A stretch of 64,000 nt of DNA from Thermoanaerobaculia bacterium (GCA_022071945.1 JAJVIN010000024.1:101602-165601); one strand, 5' to 3'. Shown: positions 54,385 to 63,777, counted from the first letter of the stretch. The notes: generated from the sequence alone by a model not told the origin. A program made the numbers and translations.

Positions 54385-55191
54385 CTAGCCCTCTTCGCGC
54401 TTCTTTCTCATGTGGTCGAGCATCGCCTCGGCCGAGAGCTGGGCCCGCTGCCGGATCGTGTCCTCCACGAGGGTCTTCAGGCGAGGGTGCGTGGCGATGA
54501 GCTTTTCCCACTTCTCGCGGGTGATCTCGAGGCACTCAGACGGGGCCTCGGCGGTCACCGTCGCCACCCGCTGCTTGCCCGTCATCAGCGCGACCTCGCC
54601 AAAGAAGTCGCCAACATGCAGTGTCCCGACGCGGACCCTGTCTCCGCCGGGGCCGCCAGTCTCGACGCCGAAGACCCCGCGCGTGACGACGAAGAGCTCG
54701 TTGCCCTCCGAGCCTTCCGCGACGGCCACGTCGCCGGCTTCGAAAGGCTTCAGGTTCGTCGACAGAAGGAGGCTCGAGAGCTCTTCCGCCTTCAGCTCGT
54801 CCATGAAGGGCGAGCTCTTGACCGCCCTCTGCAGGCCGGAAGAAAGCCCCTCCTCGGGAACCTCGGGACGGCGAAACACCCCGCTCTGGGCGCGCTGCTC
54901 CACCATCTTTCTGCTCTCGACGGCGGCCGTCTCGGCGGTGACGGGTTGGCCTGATCTCCACTGGCTGATCTGATGCCTGATCGCGACCGCCAGCGGGAAG
55001 TTACCGGCTCCCGCGAGGTCCTTCGCCAGCTCCTCGAGCAAGTCGACGGCCGCGTCGACCCGCCCCTGCTGGTAGAGGTTCTCTGCCCAGGAACGCCGCT
55101 CCTCGTAGTCCGCCTCGCTCCCGGGCACCACGCGAGGAGCCGGTCGAGACAGAGTCTCCTGCAATTTGCGCTTCAGAAATTCGAAGACCAC
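54385..55191 (-). CDS. Cyclic-nucleotide-binding domain protein
   Basis: About 268 residues. The N-terminal ~115 residues are helical and TPR-like (NLYQQGRVDAAVDLLEELAKDLAGAGNF). The C-terminal cNMP-binding fold (about 130-250) has FEAGDVAVAEGSEGNELFVVTRGVFGVE and LHVGDFFGEVALMTGKQRVATVTA with the phosphate-binding-cassette Gly-Glu. There is no helix-turn-helix, so it is not a CRP-type transcription factor. GTG 55191 is the best start; the frame extends far upstream without similarity. Function unknown; adjacent to def. Confidence 0.85.
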   Translation of the reverse strand: MVFEFLKRKLQETLSRPAPRVVPGSEADYEERRSWAENLYQQGRVDAAVDLLEELAKDLAGAGNFPLAVAIRHQISQWRSGQPVTAETAAVESRKMVEQRAQSGVFRRPEVPEEGLSSGLQRAVKSSPFMDELKAEELSSLLLSTNLKPFEAGDVAVAEGSEGNELFVVTRGVFGVETGGPGGDRVRVGTLHVGDFFGEVALMTGKQRVATVTAEAPSECLEITREKWEKLIATHPRLKTLVEDTIRQRAQLSAEAMLDHMRKKREEG

Positions 55192-55293
55192 GCCCCATGA
55201 TTGCCGCCTGGATGCCCGCCGGTCAAGCGTCCCGTGAAGGGGACATGGCCGTGGCACGCTGGTCGCATGCTTGGATTTCAGGAGGGCGCACCC

Positions 55294-58029
55294 ATGAAAC
55301 CCCAATTCCCCATGCTGAATCGGACCCTGGCGGCACTGGCGGGCGCGCTGTTCCTCGTTTCTCTTCCCGCGGCCGCCCAGCGGCAGGCCTACAGCTACAT
55401 CTCCTACGCCGGGGGCGACGTCGCCCTCATCTCCAGCGCGGATGACGACTCGACGGCGAGAGTGAACACACCGGTTCTCGCCGGCGACCGGATCGAGACG
55501 TCCCAGAGCTCCCGGGCTGAGCTCGTCCTGGCGGACGGGAACATCCTGAGCGTTGACATCAGGACGGCGATCCGGTTCGACCGCCTCGCGCGAAGCTACG
55601 AGACGGACGACCTGAGAAACCTCCTCTTCCTCGAGAGAGGTGCCCTGGTGTTCGAAAGCCGCTACACGCCGGCCGCCGACGAGGCGACGCGCATCGACAC
55701 GGACGACGCGACGGTTGTGATCCCCGACACCGGGCTCGTCCGGATCGACGCGGGACGCAAGGGAAGCGAGATCTATGTCGCCGCTGGCCGCGCGGAGGTC
55801 ATGAGCCGCCGGACTCGGGCAGTCGTGAGGGCCGGTGAGTACGCGTACGTCACTACCCAAGACGAGATCGAGGTCGACAGGTGGGATTTCCCGAGAGACC
55901 GCTTCACCCGGTTCGTCGAGGAAAGGCGCGACCGCTACCAGTCGGCCCCGCAGGTCCAGACGGCAAGCTATGTCTCCCCCGAGTATGACTACGACTACTC
56001 GGTCTCCGGCCTTGGCGACTATGGCTCGTGGGTCTACGTCGCCGACTACGGCCAGCACTGCTGGCGGCCGTCCGTCGGATCCGACTGGCGCCCCTACTCC
56101 AACGGTTCATGGCGCTATACACCGGCCGGACTGCACTGGGTCTCCTACGAGCCGTGGGGCTGGCTGCCGCACCACTACGGCTCATGGGCCTTCACCGCGA
56201 GCTTCGGCTGGTGCTGGCTCCCCGGCCGCGCCTACTCCCCCGCCTGGGTCTATTGGTCCTACACACCGGGTTATGTCGGCTGGTGCCCGATGGGGTACTA
56301 CAGCCATTACAGCCACTACTACAGGGCCGGCAGAGGCTGGTACGGCCACGAGGGACACCACCGCGGGGCCTATCCGCACTTCAACGGCCGCATCGACGTC
56401 AGCCACATCGACCGCAACGGCTGGAACTTCGTTTCCAACCACCGGATCGGCGGCCGCCTCGACTCGCGCGACATCATCCGGGGAGACCGGCTCGACGTTC
56501 GCCCGGGTATGACGGGCGTCGTCTCGACCGCTCCGCTGAGGGTCGACAACGTGAGGCGCGGATCGGCGAGCTCGGCGATCCAGGATGCCGTGCGCCGGGC
56601 AGGGACCGTTCCGGGACCGGGAACAGCGGTGGGAGCGAACCCCTCCCCCGATCGCGTCGATCAGAACTTGACGGCTCTCCTGAGGCGCGAGCCCAACCTT
56701 CCCCCGGCTGCGTCGCAGACCCTTCGCCAGAGCTTCGTTCGGACCGGTTACGACCCCGCTTACAAGCCGATCCCGGCCGAGGCGATCTCCTCGGGCCAGA
56801 GGGTCGAGGCCCCCACGGTCGTTTCGCGATCGGGAAGCAGCAAGCCGGCGGCCCCCATGGGCGCATCCCTGGAGTCGCGCGACGTCATCAGCCGGCGGGG
56901 TGAGACCGGTTCGCAGGGAAGCCGGACCGTGCCGGGAACCGGAGAACTGCGCAGCGGCACCTCGTCCTCTGGAAGAGTGAACGACACGACCCTCCGCGAC
57001 AGCTGGCGGGACTCCTCGGGCACCTCACGACGCCAGGTTCCGCTCGAATCCGGGTCGCCCAACGTCGTCTCTCGTGAGTCCTCCCAGACCGGGCGGCGAG
57101 ACACTCCTCCCCTCACTCGTGAGACCTCCTCTTCCACGGCCCCGGGGCGAATCGGAGTCGACGAGTCGTGGCGCAGCGGAGACGTGAACGGCCGCCAGCT
57201 GTCACCCCAGGTTGGAACGAGCAGCCGGCGGGAGCTCGGCACGGCTTCCCAGGGCGGAACCGACCTGAGAACCCGGCAGGGTGGCTCCACCTCTCTTGCA
57301 CCGCGAGTCGATGACGGGTGGCGGTCGACGGGCGAAGTGAGGATCGGCAGCCCCCGCAACCTCGAGACACGGCCAGAGGTTCCGTCAAGCCAGCCCTACG
57401 AGAGTCGCGGGTCTTCGGGAGGCGGCGTCACGCTTCCGCCCCGCGACGACTCTCGGAGCTCCACACCGGGCCGGACGATCGAGTCCTCCCCGAGACGAGA
57501 AGCTCCGCCGGCGGCTCCTGCTCCGAGAACCGATTCCCCGGTATCGAACCCGAGGATCTCGGAATCCTGGCGCAGCGGCTCACAGGGATACGAGGTGCAC
57601 GTGCCTCGCCAGGATGCGAGTAGCTCCGGGTCTCGCATGGACTCGCCCAGGATCGACTCCAGCACCCGCTACGGCGGCTCCCGGCCGAGCGAGGTCTCGG
57701 GAAACTCCGCGCCCGCCTACGAGGCGCCCCGACGCGAGGTTTCCCAGCCCCGCTCTTACGAGAGCCCGCGGTCGTATCAGGCGCCCCGGGCCCCGGAGGC
57801 TCCGCGCTCCATGAGCCCTCCCTCGAGCGGGTACTCGGCCCCCTCGGGCGGGTACTCGGCCCCCTCGAGCGGGCGTTCTGCTCCTTCTGGCGGGTACTCG
57901 GCGCCATCCCATGGCTCGACAGGCGGCATGTCCCGGATGGAATCACGTCCTGCCCCGTCCTCCTCGTCCGGGCGCTCGGAATCCAGCGGCTCCTCCGGAT
58001 CGCGTCCCTCCGGGCCCAAACGCGACTGA
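55294..58029 (+). CDS. Secreted FecR-domain/DUF6600-like low-complexity protein
   Basis: About 911 residues. A signal peptide (about 1-29, AAAQ) precedes a FecR-like beta domain (about 35-180: GDRIETSQSSRAELVLADGN). Then comes a Trp/Tyr/Gly-rich module (about 220-360: YGSWRY, YEPWGWLPHHYGSW, WCWLPGRAYSPAWVYWSY) resembling DUF6600, followed by more than 500 residues of Ser/Arg/Gly/Pro-rich disordered sequence with tandem repeats near the end. Probably exported or surface associated. Such proteins are recurrent in Acidobacteriota-like genomes; the role is unknown. ATG 55294 has GGAGGG upstream. Confidence 0.8.
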   Translation: MKPQFPMLNRTLAALAGALFLVSLPAAAQRQAYSYISYAGGDVALISSADDDSTARVNTPVLAGDRIETSQSSRAELVLADGNILSVDIRTAIRFDRLARSYETDDLRNLLFLERGALVFESRYTPAADEATRIDTDDATVVIPDTGLVRIDAGRKGSEIYVAAGRAEVMSRRTRAVVRAGEYAYVTTQDEIEVDRWDFPRDRFTRFVEERRDRYQSAPQVQTASYVSPEYDYDYSVSGLGDYGSWVYVADYGQHCWRPSVGSDWRPYSNGSWRYTPAGLHWVSYEPWGWLPHHYGSWAFTASFGWCWLPGRAYSPAWVYWSYTPGYVGWCPMGYYSHYSHYYRAGRGWYGHEGHHRGAYPHFNGRIDVSHIDRNGWNFVSNHRIGGRLDSRDIIRGDRLDVRPGMTGVVSTAPLRVDNVRRGSASSAIQDAVRRAGTVPGPGTAVGANPSPDRVDQNLTALLRREPNLPPAASQTLRQSFVRTGYDPAYKPIPAEAISSGQRVEAPTVVSRSGSSKPAAPMGASLESRDVISRRGETGSQGSRTVPGTGELRSGTSSSGRVNDTTLRDSWRDSSGTSRRQVPLESGSPNVVSRESSQTGRRDTPPLTRETSSSTAPGRIGVDESWRSGDVNGRQLSPQVGTSSRRELGTASQGGTDLRTRQGGSTSLAPRVDDGWRSTGEVRIGSPRNLETRPEVPSSQPYESRGSSGGGVTLPPRDDSRSSTPGRTIESSPRREAPPAAPAPRTDSPVSNPRISESWRSGSQGYEVHVPRQDASSSGSRMDSPRIDSSTRYGGSRPSEVSGNSAPAYEAPRREVSQPRSYESPRSYQAPRAPEAPRSMSPPSSGYSAPSGGYSAPSSGRSAPSGGYSAPSHGSTGGMSRMESRPAPSSSSGRSESSGSSGSRPSGPKRD
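57820..57906. repeat. In-frame 21 bp repeats in the FecR-like gene
   Basis: About four copies of a unit encoding PSSGYSA/PSGGYSA, with single-base differences, at the 3' end of the gene. Confidence 0.85.
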
Positions 58030-58122
58030 CCAGAGGTCCTCATCACCGCTCGCCGCCCGGTCGCACGTCCGGGCGGCTCTGGTTTTCCGGGCCGCCTCCC
58101 GGCTTACCTCTACAATCACCCG

Positions 58123-58410
58123 GTGGCGGGCGCCGTGCAGAACAGACTCCTCAGGATTCTCTTCATCGTCTACCTGCTCGAAGCCGGGGCCTTCCTCACG
58201 ATGTCTCCCTGGAGCCGCTTCTGGCAGCACCGGATCGCGGGGCAGGCCCCCGAGTTCTGGGCGTCCTTGCTGATGTCTCCGTTCGTGAGGGGATTCGTCA
58301 GTGGCGTCGGTCTCCTCCACCTCATGGTGGCCATCCGGGACCTGGAGCTCTGGAGACGCGAGGCGTCACGGCCGGATCCCCTGCCCTTTCCCCAGGAACG
58401 GGAGCCCTGA
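58123..58410 (+). CDS. Small membrane protein
   Basis: Unrecognised 95-residue protein with two predicted membrane helices (about 9-27 LLRILFIVYLLEAGAFLTM and 47-68) linked by a short Trp-rich loop (SPWSRFWQHR) and a polar C-terminus. GTG 58123 is assumed. Immediately precedes acpS (7 bp gap), so it may be co-transcribed with acpS and the response regulator. Confidence 0.65.
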   Translation: MAGAVQNRLLRILFIVYLLEAGAFLTMSPWSRFWQHRIAGQAPEFWASLLMSPFVRGFVSGVGLLHLMVAIRDLELWRREASRPDPLPFPQEREP

Positions 58411-58417
58411 GGACCAG

Positions 58418-58867
58418 ATGAACGACGGCGACGTGATCGACAGATCCTCCGCGCTTGCGCTGGCCCTTCCTCACGGGCGTCTCGTGGCCGGGACCGGAAT
58501 AGACGTCTGCGAGATTCCGCGGATCGCCGACGCCATCAGGCGCCATGGCAGCCGGTTCGTCGAGAGGCTGTTCCACCCCCTCGAGATCCGCCGCGATCCG
58601 TCCTCGCCCGCGTACCCCGAGCACATTGCGGGCCTCTTCGCGGCCAAGGAGGCGGCGATGAAGGCTCTCGGGACCGGGATGCGGGGTGTCTCGTTCAGGG
58701 AGATCGCCATCGTGAGGCAGCCCGGCGGTCCGCCGATGCTCGCGCTTCTGGGCAGGGCCCGGACCCGCGGGACCCGCCTCGGCGTCGCGGCGGCCCACGT
58801 CTCGATCACTCATGGCCGCGAGATCGCGGCCGCCATCGTCACGCTCCTGAGGGAGGACGGGCCTTGA
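58418..58867 (+). CDS. acpS: Holo-[acyl-carrier-protein] synthase
   Basis: Attaches phosphopantetheine to acyl carrier protein. About 149 residues. Magnesium/CoA motifs: GTGIDVCEIPRI (about 26-37) and LFAAKEAAMKALGTG (about 71-85), with HVSITHG near the C-terminus. The N-terminus is about 20 residues longer than typical (from ATG 58418 with GAGG 6 bp upstream), but the core is standard. Next gene starts by TTGA overlap. Confidence 0.92.
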   Translation: MNDGDVIDRSSALALALPHGRLVAGTGIDVCEIPRIADAIRRHGSRFVERLFHPLEIRRDPSSPAYPEHIAGLFAAKEAAMKALGTGMRGVSFREIAIVRQPGGPPMLALLGRARTRGTRLGVAAAHVSITHGREIAAAIVTLLREDGP

Positions 58868-59271
58868 CCCCCTCCCCGGTCAACCCGCTCAGCGGGCTGA
58901 AGGTCCTCGTCGTCGACGACGAGCCCTACATCCTGAAGATCCTGGCCTTCAAGCTCCGCAGCTCGGGGTTCGTCCCCTTCGAGGCCACGGGAAGCGAGGA
59001 GGCCCTGCGGATCGTGCGCGAGGAGCACCCGGACCTGATCCTCCTCGACATCTCTCTGCCTCACGGGCTGTCGGGATTCGACCTGTGCCGGATCCTGCGC
59101 GAGAACCCCGGCACCTCGCGGACACCGATCGTGATGCTGACGGCCCGAAACCTGCCGTCGGAGAAGGCCCTGGGAATCCAGCTCGGCGCGTCGGCCTACA
59201 TCACGAAGCCGTTCTCGACCCGTCAGCTGATCGAGGAGTTGAGGCGCGTTCTGACCAACCCGCCTTCCTGA
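58864..59271 (+). CDS. Single-domain response regulator
   Basis: 135 residues; receiver domain only. VLVVDDEPY acidic pair, phospho-acceptor Asp in LILLDISLPHG, Thr/Ala in MLTARN, and Lys in ITKPFS. The start is TTG 58864, overlapping the acpS stop. The HG insert after the phospho-Asp (SLPHGLSG) is a little unusual. No output domain; its kinase is not nearby. Confidence 0.9.
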   Translation: MTPSPVNPLSGLKVLVVDDEPYILKILAFKLRSSGFVPFEATGSEEALRIVREEHPDLILLDISLPHGLSGFDLCRILRENPGTSRTPIVMLTARNLPSEKALGIQLGASAYITKPFSTRQLIEELRRVLTNPPS

Positions 59272-59301
59272 GCAGGGCTCTCACCCGGCTTCGAATTCGG
59301 T

Positions 59302-59796
59302 TCAGAAGCCGGAAAGTCTCTTGAGGAGCTGGATCTGCCCGCAGTGGTAGAGGTCGTGGGCGGCAACCCCGAGGACGGTATCCAGAATCGTCGTGCGGCT
59401 CCCGGGGGGGACTTGCCCCAGATCGGATTCCGAGAGCCCCGAGACGGTTTCGATCAGCTCGCGGTGGAGCGTCACGAGAAGCTGGAGGTCCTCCCGCCAG
59501 TCTCTCTCGTGAGGCTCTCCCTCGGGTCTGACGATCCAGTTCGAGCCACCGAGCGGGAACGAGCCCTTCTTCCCGCCTCGGATCCGCCTCGTGACGGCGT
59601 ACTTCCAGTAGGCGGTGTGGACGGCGATCTCCCAGACATTGTGCCGGCCCGGTCCGGGGCGCCACGCGGCCTGGGCGGCCGGCACCCCCCTGAGGCTCCC
59701 CCTCAGATTCGTACCGTGCCACGACTTCTTCTCGAATGCCTGCTCGAGGGCCCTCACGAGAACGGAAATCTCCCCTCCCGAACTTTTCACCACCAT
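59302..59796 (-). CDS. DinB-like (DinB_2) four-helix metal-binding protein
   Basis: 164 residues. The three-histidine metal site is visible: one His in EIAVHTAYWKY (about 56-66) and two in AAHDLYHCGQIQLLKRL (HxxxH, about 145-150). This is the pattern of the DinB/YfiT superfamily, whose members range from thiol transferases to unknown hydrolases; the substrate here is unknown. Close downstream of the REC/EAL gene on the same strand. Confidence 0.85.
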   Translation of the reverse strand: MVVKSSGGEISVLVRALEQAFEKKSWHGTNLRGSLRGVPAAQAAWRPGPGRHNVWEIAVHTAYWKYAVTRRIRGGKKGSFPLGGSNWIVRPEGEPHERDWREDLQLLVTLHRELIETVSGLSESDLGQVPPGSRTTILDTVLGVAAHDLYHCGQIQLLKRLSGF

Positions 59797-59812
59797 CGCC
59801 TCCTCCTCTCGT

Positions 59813-61486
59813 CTAGTTCGATTCCGGCGCGTTCGGAGCCGCGGGGCGGCCCAGGAGGAAGCCCTGGCCGAAGTCGATGCCGAGGCCCCTCAACTCCTCC
59901 AGCTCCTCCTCCCGCTCGATTCCCTCGGCGACCGTCTTTGCATCGATCTTGACCGCCAGGTGCTGGAGCATGTCGACGACCTCACGCTTGAGAGTGTCCT
60001 GGTGCAGCCCCGAGACGAGGTAGTTCGAGATCTTCAAGAAGTTCGGCCTCACCTCGGCAATCGACTGCAGCGACGCGTATCCCGAGCCCGCGTCGTCGAT
60101 GGCGATCTTGAAACCGAGATCTCTGAGAAGGGACACGCTCTGGCGGAACAGCCTGTAGTCGCGGATCGCGGCCCTCTCGGTGATCTCGATGACGACGCCC
60201 GACGGGACTTCCAGGAGTGGCTCCAGGACGGACTCTCCGGCGGCCTGGAGATGGTGGATGAGTTCGGTCTCCATGTTGACGAAGAGCATGCCCTCGGGAA
60301 AGCCGCGGAACCGCCTCGCCGAGAACCCCAGACACAGCTTCTCGAGGCCGAAGATCTGTTCGGTCTTCAGGGCGTACTCGAAGAGGAACTCCGGACTCTC
60401 GAATGTCGACTGCGCGGGGCCTCTCGACAGGGCCTCGTAGGCAAAGACCGATCCGGTTCTAAGATCGAGGATCGGCTGGTAGACGGTTGCAATCCTCTCG
60501 TGCGCCAGGATGTCCCGGAACTGCTCCTGCAAGAGAACGGACCGCTCGCCTTCCTTCCTCGAGGCGACGAGCTGGGCCTCGCGGAGACTGCGGTAGACGA
60601 GCCGCTCGAATCTGACCTGCGGGTTGTACTTGATCGAGGCGAATCCGGCATAGAGGCCGATTTGCCGGTGGATCCGGTTCAGGAACCTCTCGGTGAGCTG
60701 CTGGCGGAGGGTTTCCTCCAGCTGCCGGGCCTTCTTCCGCAGCCGCACCTGGATCTCCTCGCTCGAAAGGGACGGGGAGAGGGTCAGGAACACGTAGAAC
60801 TCCGACCCCGAGGGACGGTTGATCGCCACGAGGTCCTCGGCCGAAAAGACGGTTCCGAGGAGGCGCCTGAGAGTGCGGGCGGCCTCGCGCAGGACGTCGT
60901 CGAAGACCTCCCAGCCGTAGAAGTCCTCGATGTGGGAGTACTTCTCGACGTCGACGAAGATGACGCCGATCTGCTGATCCACGAGAACGCGGTCCCGAAG
61001 CGCGTCCACGACGACGGGAACGGTGGGAAGACCCGAGACGGAATCGGAGAGGAGACGCCGCATCCTCTGATCCGAAAGCTCCCTCGGCAGCTGGGGTTCG
61101 GGCGAAGCCCCCCGGGTCGCGAGAAGCCGGTGCACCGACTCGAAGAGACGGCTCTTCGTGAAGGGCTTCGTCACGTAGTCGTCCGCGCCCACCTGCATGC
61201 TGGCGATGAGGTCCCGGATCTCGGACTTCACCGTCAGGAGCAGGATGGGGATACCCCGCGTCTCCGGCTGGCTCTTCAAGGTCGCGCAGACCTCCCAGCC
61301 GGAGAGGCGCGGCATCAACGCATCGAGGATGACCAGGTCGGGCCGCTCCCTCGAGGCCATATCGAGGGCGGCGGTGCCATCGCCCGCCTGCTTGACCCGG
61401 AATCCCGCGCTCGACAGGAGCGTATCGAGGATGAGCCGGATCTCGGCGTCGTCGTCGACAACGAGAATCGTTGCGGGCTCCGGCAT
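59813..61486 (-). CDS. REC-GGDEF(degenerate)-EAL cyclic di-GMP phosphodiesterase
   Basis: 557 residues. An N-terminal receiver domain (about 5-125) with VVDDDAE, phospho-Asp in LVILDALMPR, and ITKPF-like VTKPFTKS. The central GGDEF-like domain (about 140-300) has SGSEF in place of GGDEF, so it is unlikely to make c-di-GMP but may bind GTP. The C-terminal EAL domain (about 310-540) keeps YEALSRG, VIEITERAA, IDDAGSGYASL, KTVAEGIE and QGFLLGRP, so phosphodiesterase activity is likely. Counterpart to the diguanylate cyclase at 21.8-24.1 kb. Confidence 0.92.
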   Translation of the reverse strand: MPEPATILVVDDDAEIRLILDTLLSSAGFRVKQAGDGTAALDMASRERPDLVILDALMPRLSGWEVCATLKSQPETRGIPILLLTVKSEIRDLIASMQVGADDYVTKPFTKSRLFESVHRLLATRGASPEPQLPRELSDQRMRRLLSDSVSGLPTVPVVVDALRDRVLVDQQIGVIFVDVEKYSHIEDFYGWEVFDDVLREAARTLRRLLGTVFSAEDLVAINRPSGSEFYVFLTLSPSLSSEEIQVRLRKKARQLEETLRQQLTERFLNRIHRQIGLYAGFASIKYNPQVRFERLVYRSLREAQLVASRKEGERSVLLQEQFRDILAHERIATVYQPILDLRTGSVFAYEALSRGPAQSTFESPEFLFEYALKTEQIFGLEKLCLGFSARRFRGFPEGMLFVNMETELIHHLQAAGESVLEPLLEVPSGVVIEITERAAIRDYRLFRQSVSLLRDLGFKIAIDDAGSGYASLQSIAEVRPNFLKISNYLVSGLHQDTLKREVVDMLQHLAVKIDAKTVAEGIEREEELEELRGLGIDFGQGFLLGRPAAPNAPESN

Positions 61487-61505
61487 CTTCCCTTCTCCTT
61501 CCTTT

Positions 61506-61796
61506 TCAGAACTCGACGTCGTAAAGCGACGGAGAGAATTCCTCGACCCCTGGTTCCGACACCATCACCTTGTCGACCCGCGCGAAACGCGGCCCCTCCC
61601 ACAGGAGGGCCTCGAACCGGTCCAGAGCGTGCAAGGGACCCGTGACCACGACCCGGACGGAACCGTCCGGCATGTTCGACGCTCCTCCGGAAAGCTGGAG
61701 CGACCGCGCCGCGCGGGCCGTGAAGGCTCGATAGCCGACGCCCTGGACCCGGCCGGTGACGACGTACAGCTTGCTCGCCTTCTCCCACCCGTTCAC
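61506..61796 (-). CDS. acyP: Acylphosphatase
   Basis: Small enzyme of 96 residues hydrolysing acyl phosphates. The catalytic Arg is in VTGRVQGVGYRAF (about 14-26) and the Asn in GGASNMPDGSVRVVV (about 40-50), where GW(V)xN is usually found; here the preceding residues are GGAS, a mild deviation. GTG 61796 overlaps the pcm stop, so the two are translated together. The longer upstream frame is not conserved. Confidence 0.9.
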   Translation of the reverse strand: MNGWEKASKLYVVTGRVQGVGYRAFTARAARSLQLSGGASNMPDGSVRVVVTGPLHALDRFEALLWEGPRFARVDKVMVSEPGVEEFSPSLYDVEF

Positions 61797-62503
61797 CGGA
61801 CCGATCCCTCCTTTCGGATGCCGGGCTGTCCGAACTTCCCCACGAGGGGGACGAAGGCGACGTCCCCCGCGTCCTCGGTGCGGATCCGGCCGTTCGGGAG
61901 CCTCCGGACGACGAGAAGGTGCTGGCGCTCCAGCGGACCGACGGGCACGATGAGGCGGCCTGCCGGCTTCAACTGGGCAACAAGCGGCGCGGGGATCTCG
62001 GGGGCCGCGGCAGCCACCACGATCCCGTCGTAGGGGGCGTGCTCGCTCCAGCCGTAGGATCCGTCGAAGACCTTGATCGAGACGTTCTTGAAGCCGAGGC
62101 GCTTCAGAACGGCCTGCGCGCCGGCCGCCAGCTCGGGAATGACCTCGAGCGAGAAGACGTGGTGGCACAGCATCGCGAGGATCCCGGTCTGATAGCCCGA
62201 GCCCGTCCCGATCTCCAGGACCTTCGCCCCCGGCCTGAGCTCGAGCATCTCCACGGATCTGGCGACGTTGGCGACCTGCGTAATCGTCTGTCCGAACCCG
62301 ATGGGCAGGGCGTGATCGCCATACGCCTGGGCGGACATCGGATCCGGGACGAAGAGATGTCGTGGGAGCCTCTCGAAGACCTCGATGATTCGTGGCGTCA
62401 CGAGGAGCCCGGCCGAGAGGAGACGGTGGACCATCTCGCGGCGCCGGCCCGACCCCTCATCCCACGCCGGATCCCGGCCTTCGGCTTCTCGTCTCGTCGT
62501 CAC
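61793..62503 (-). CDS. pcm: Protein-L-isoaspartate O-methyltransferase
   Basis: Repairs damaged aspartyl residues using SAM. 236 residues. Signature ALPIGFGQTITQVANVARSVEML, SAM loop VLEIGTGSGYQTGIL (about 94-108), and AYGDHALPIG. The first ~20 residues (Arg/Glu-rich) may be extra, with ATG 62503 assumed. It lies with acyP and surE in a minus-strand cluster; pcm-surE linkage is known in Proteobacteria. Confidence 0.95.
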   Translation of the reverse strand: MTTRREAEGRDPAWDEGSGRRREMVHRLLSAGLLVTPRIIEVFERLPRHLFVPDPMSAQAYGDHALPIGFGQTITQVANVARSVEMLELRPGAKVLEIGTGSGYQTGILAMLCHHVFSLEVIPELAAGAQAVLKRLGFKNVSIKVFDGSYGWSEHAPYDGIVVAAAAPEIPAPLVAQLKPAGRLIVPVGPLERQHLLVVRRLPNGRIRTEDAGDVAFVPLVGKFGQPGIRKEGSVR

Positions 62504-62515
62504 GACGCGCGAATC

Positions 62516-63304
62516 TTAGCTTTGAGGCCCCGGTTCCGCGGAGGAGAGCCCGGCGCGCCCGAGAACCGATGCCATCTCGGCGAGGGCTCGATAGTCGGTC
62601 AGGTCGAGGTGAAGGGGCGTCACGGAGACGAAATCGTCCGCGACGGCCGCGACATCCGTCCCGTCCGCGCGGGTGTCGATGTGGGCTCCGCCGATCCAGT
62701 AGTAGGGACGGCCCCGCGGGTCGATCTTCTCGACGACACTCTCGCCGTACCGCCGCTTTCCCATCCGGGTCGCGAGAAAGCCCTTCGGACGGCCGGGAGG
62801 CATGTTGACGTTCCAGAGGGTCTCCCCGGGAAGCGGAGTTTCTTGCGCCATCCGGATGACGGCGAGCGCCGCTTCCTCGGCGTGGGTGAAGTCGGCCGCC
62901 GCCGCCGGATCGTCGCGGCGAAAATCGAGAGAGAAGGCGATCGAGGGGACGCCGAGAAGAGTTCCCTCGAACGCGCACGCGACGGTTCCCGAGTAGGTGA
63001 TGTCGTCCCCGAGATTCGGTCCGGTGTTGATGCCTGAAAAGACGAAGTCCATCTCCGTGCCTTTCAGGATCGAACAGAGGGCGAGGTTGACGCAGTCAGT
63101 AGGGGTGCCATCTACGACCCAGGCCCGCTCGCCCGTTTTCGCCACACGGAGCGGACGGTGAAGTGTCAGGGCGTGAGACGAGGCGCTCTGTTCGCGGTCC
63201 GGCGCCACGACGTAGGTCTCAAAGCCCGCCCGCCGGGCCGCTCTCTCGAGCGCCGCCAGTCCGGGGCTGTGGATGCCGTCGTCGTTGGAGATGAGGGCGC
63301 GCAT
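62516..63304 (-). CDS. surE: 5'-nucleotidase SurE
   Basis: Stress-related nucleotidase, 262 residues. The metal-binding NDDG is in ALISNDDGIHSPGL (about 4-17), followed by APDREQSASSHALTL, SGINTGPNLGDDITYSGTVACAFEG and NVNMPP. ATG at 63304 overlaps the QueD-like stop by one base (TGATG). Usual partner of pcm. A longer frame upstream belongs to the opposite reading of the next gene. Confidence 0.96.
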   Translation of the reverse strand: MRALISNDDGIHSPGLAALERAARRAGFETYVVAPDREQSASSHALTLHRPLRVAKTGERAWVVDGTPTDCVNLALCSILKGTEMDFVFSGINTGPNLGDDITYSGTVACAFEGTLLGVPSIAFSLDFRRDDPAAAADFTHAEEAALAVIRMAQETPLPGETLWNVNMPPGRPKGFLATRMGKRRYGESVVEKIDPRGRPYYWIGGAHIDTRADGTDVAAVADDFVSVTPLHLDLTDYRALAEMASVLGRAGLSSAEPGPQS

Positions 63305-63744
63305 CACGGCCGCCCCGCCTTCTCGCCGGTGTAGATCACCTTGTTCCGCTCGGTCTCGTGCAGGACCACCCTGACGAGACGCGCCGGGGCGACTCCGCCC
63401 TCGAGCTGTTCCCAGAACTTGACCGCGAGGTTCTCCGCCGTCGGATTGACCCCCCGCAGGAAATCGACGTCGGTGTTCAGGTTCCGGCAATCGCATTTCT
63501 TGACGACGCGCTCGGAGACGATCTTCTTGAGGTCCTTGAAGTCGACGACCCAGCCGGTTTCGGGATCGACATCCCCCTCGACCGTGATCTCGATCGTGTA
63601 GGTGTGCCCGTGGCCATGCGGGTTGTTGCACTTGTCGAAGATGCGCCGGTTCCACTCGTCGTCCTTTTCGGGGCAGTGGAGCCGGTGAGCGGAGCTGAAG
63701 TGCGCCTGGGTCGTGATCCGGATTCGGGGAGAGCGAGCAGACAT
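63304..63744 (-). CDS. 6-pyruvoyl-tetrahydropterin synthase/QueD-like protein
   Basis: 146 residues. Zinc ligands are in FSSAHRL (first His) and PHGHGHTY (two His), and a catalytic Cys lies in FDKCNNPHGHGH (about 37-48). Ends with VLHETERNKVIYTG. The CNNPHGHGH pattern is closer to eukaryote-like PTPS than to classical QueD, which begins this stretch differently, so either tetrahydropterin or queuosine precursor synthesis is possible; no other queuosine genes are seen nearby. Confidence 0.88.
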   Translation of the reverse strand: MSARSPRIRITTQAHFSSAHRLHCPEKDDEWNRRIFDKCNNPHGHGHTYTIEITVEGDVDPETGWVVDFKDLKKIVSERVVKKCDCRNLNTDVDFLRGVNPTAENLAVKFWEQLEGGVAPARLVRVVLHETERNKVIYTGEKAGRP

Positions 63745-63777
63745 CGTTTTGGATTCTAACGGGGGCGAAGAGGGAGG

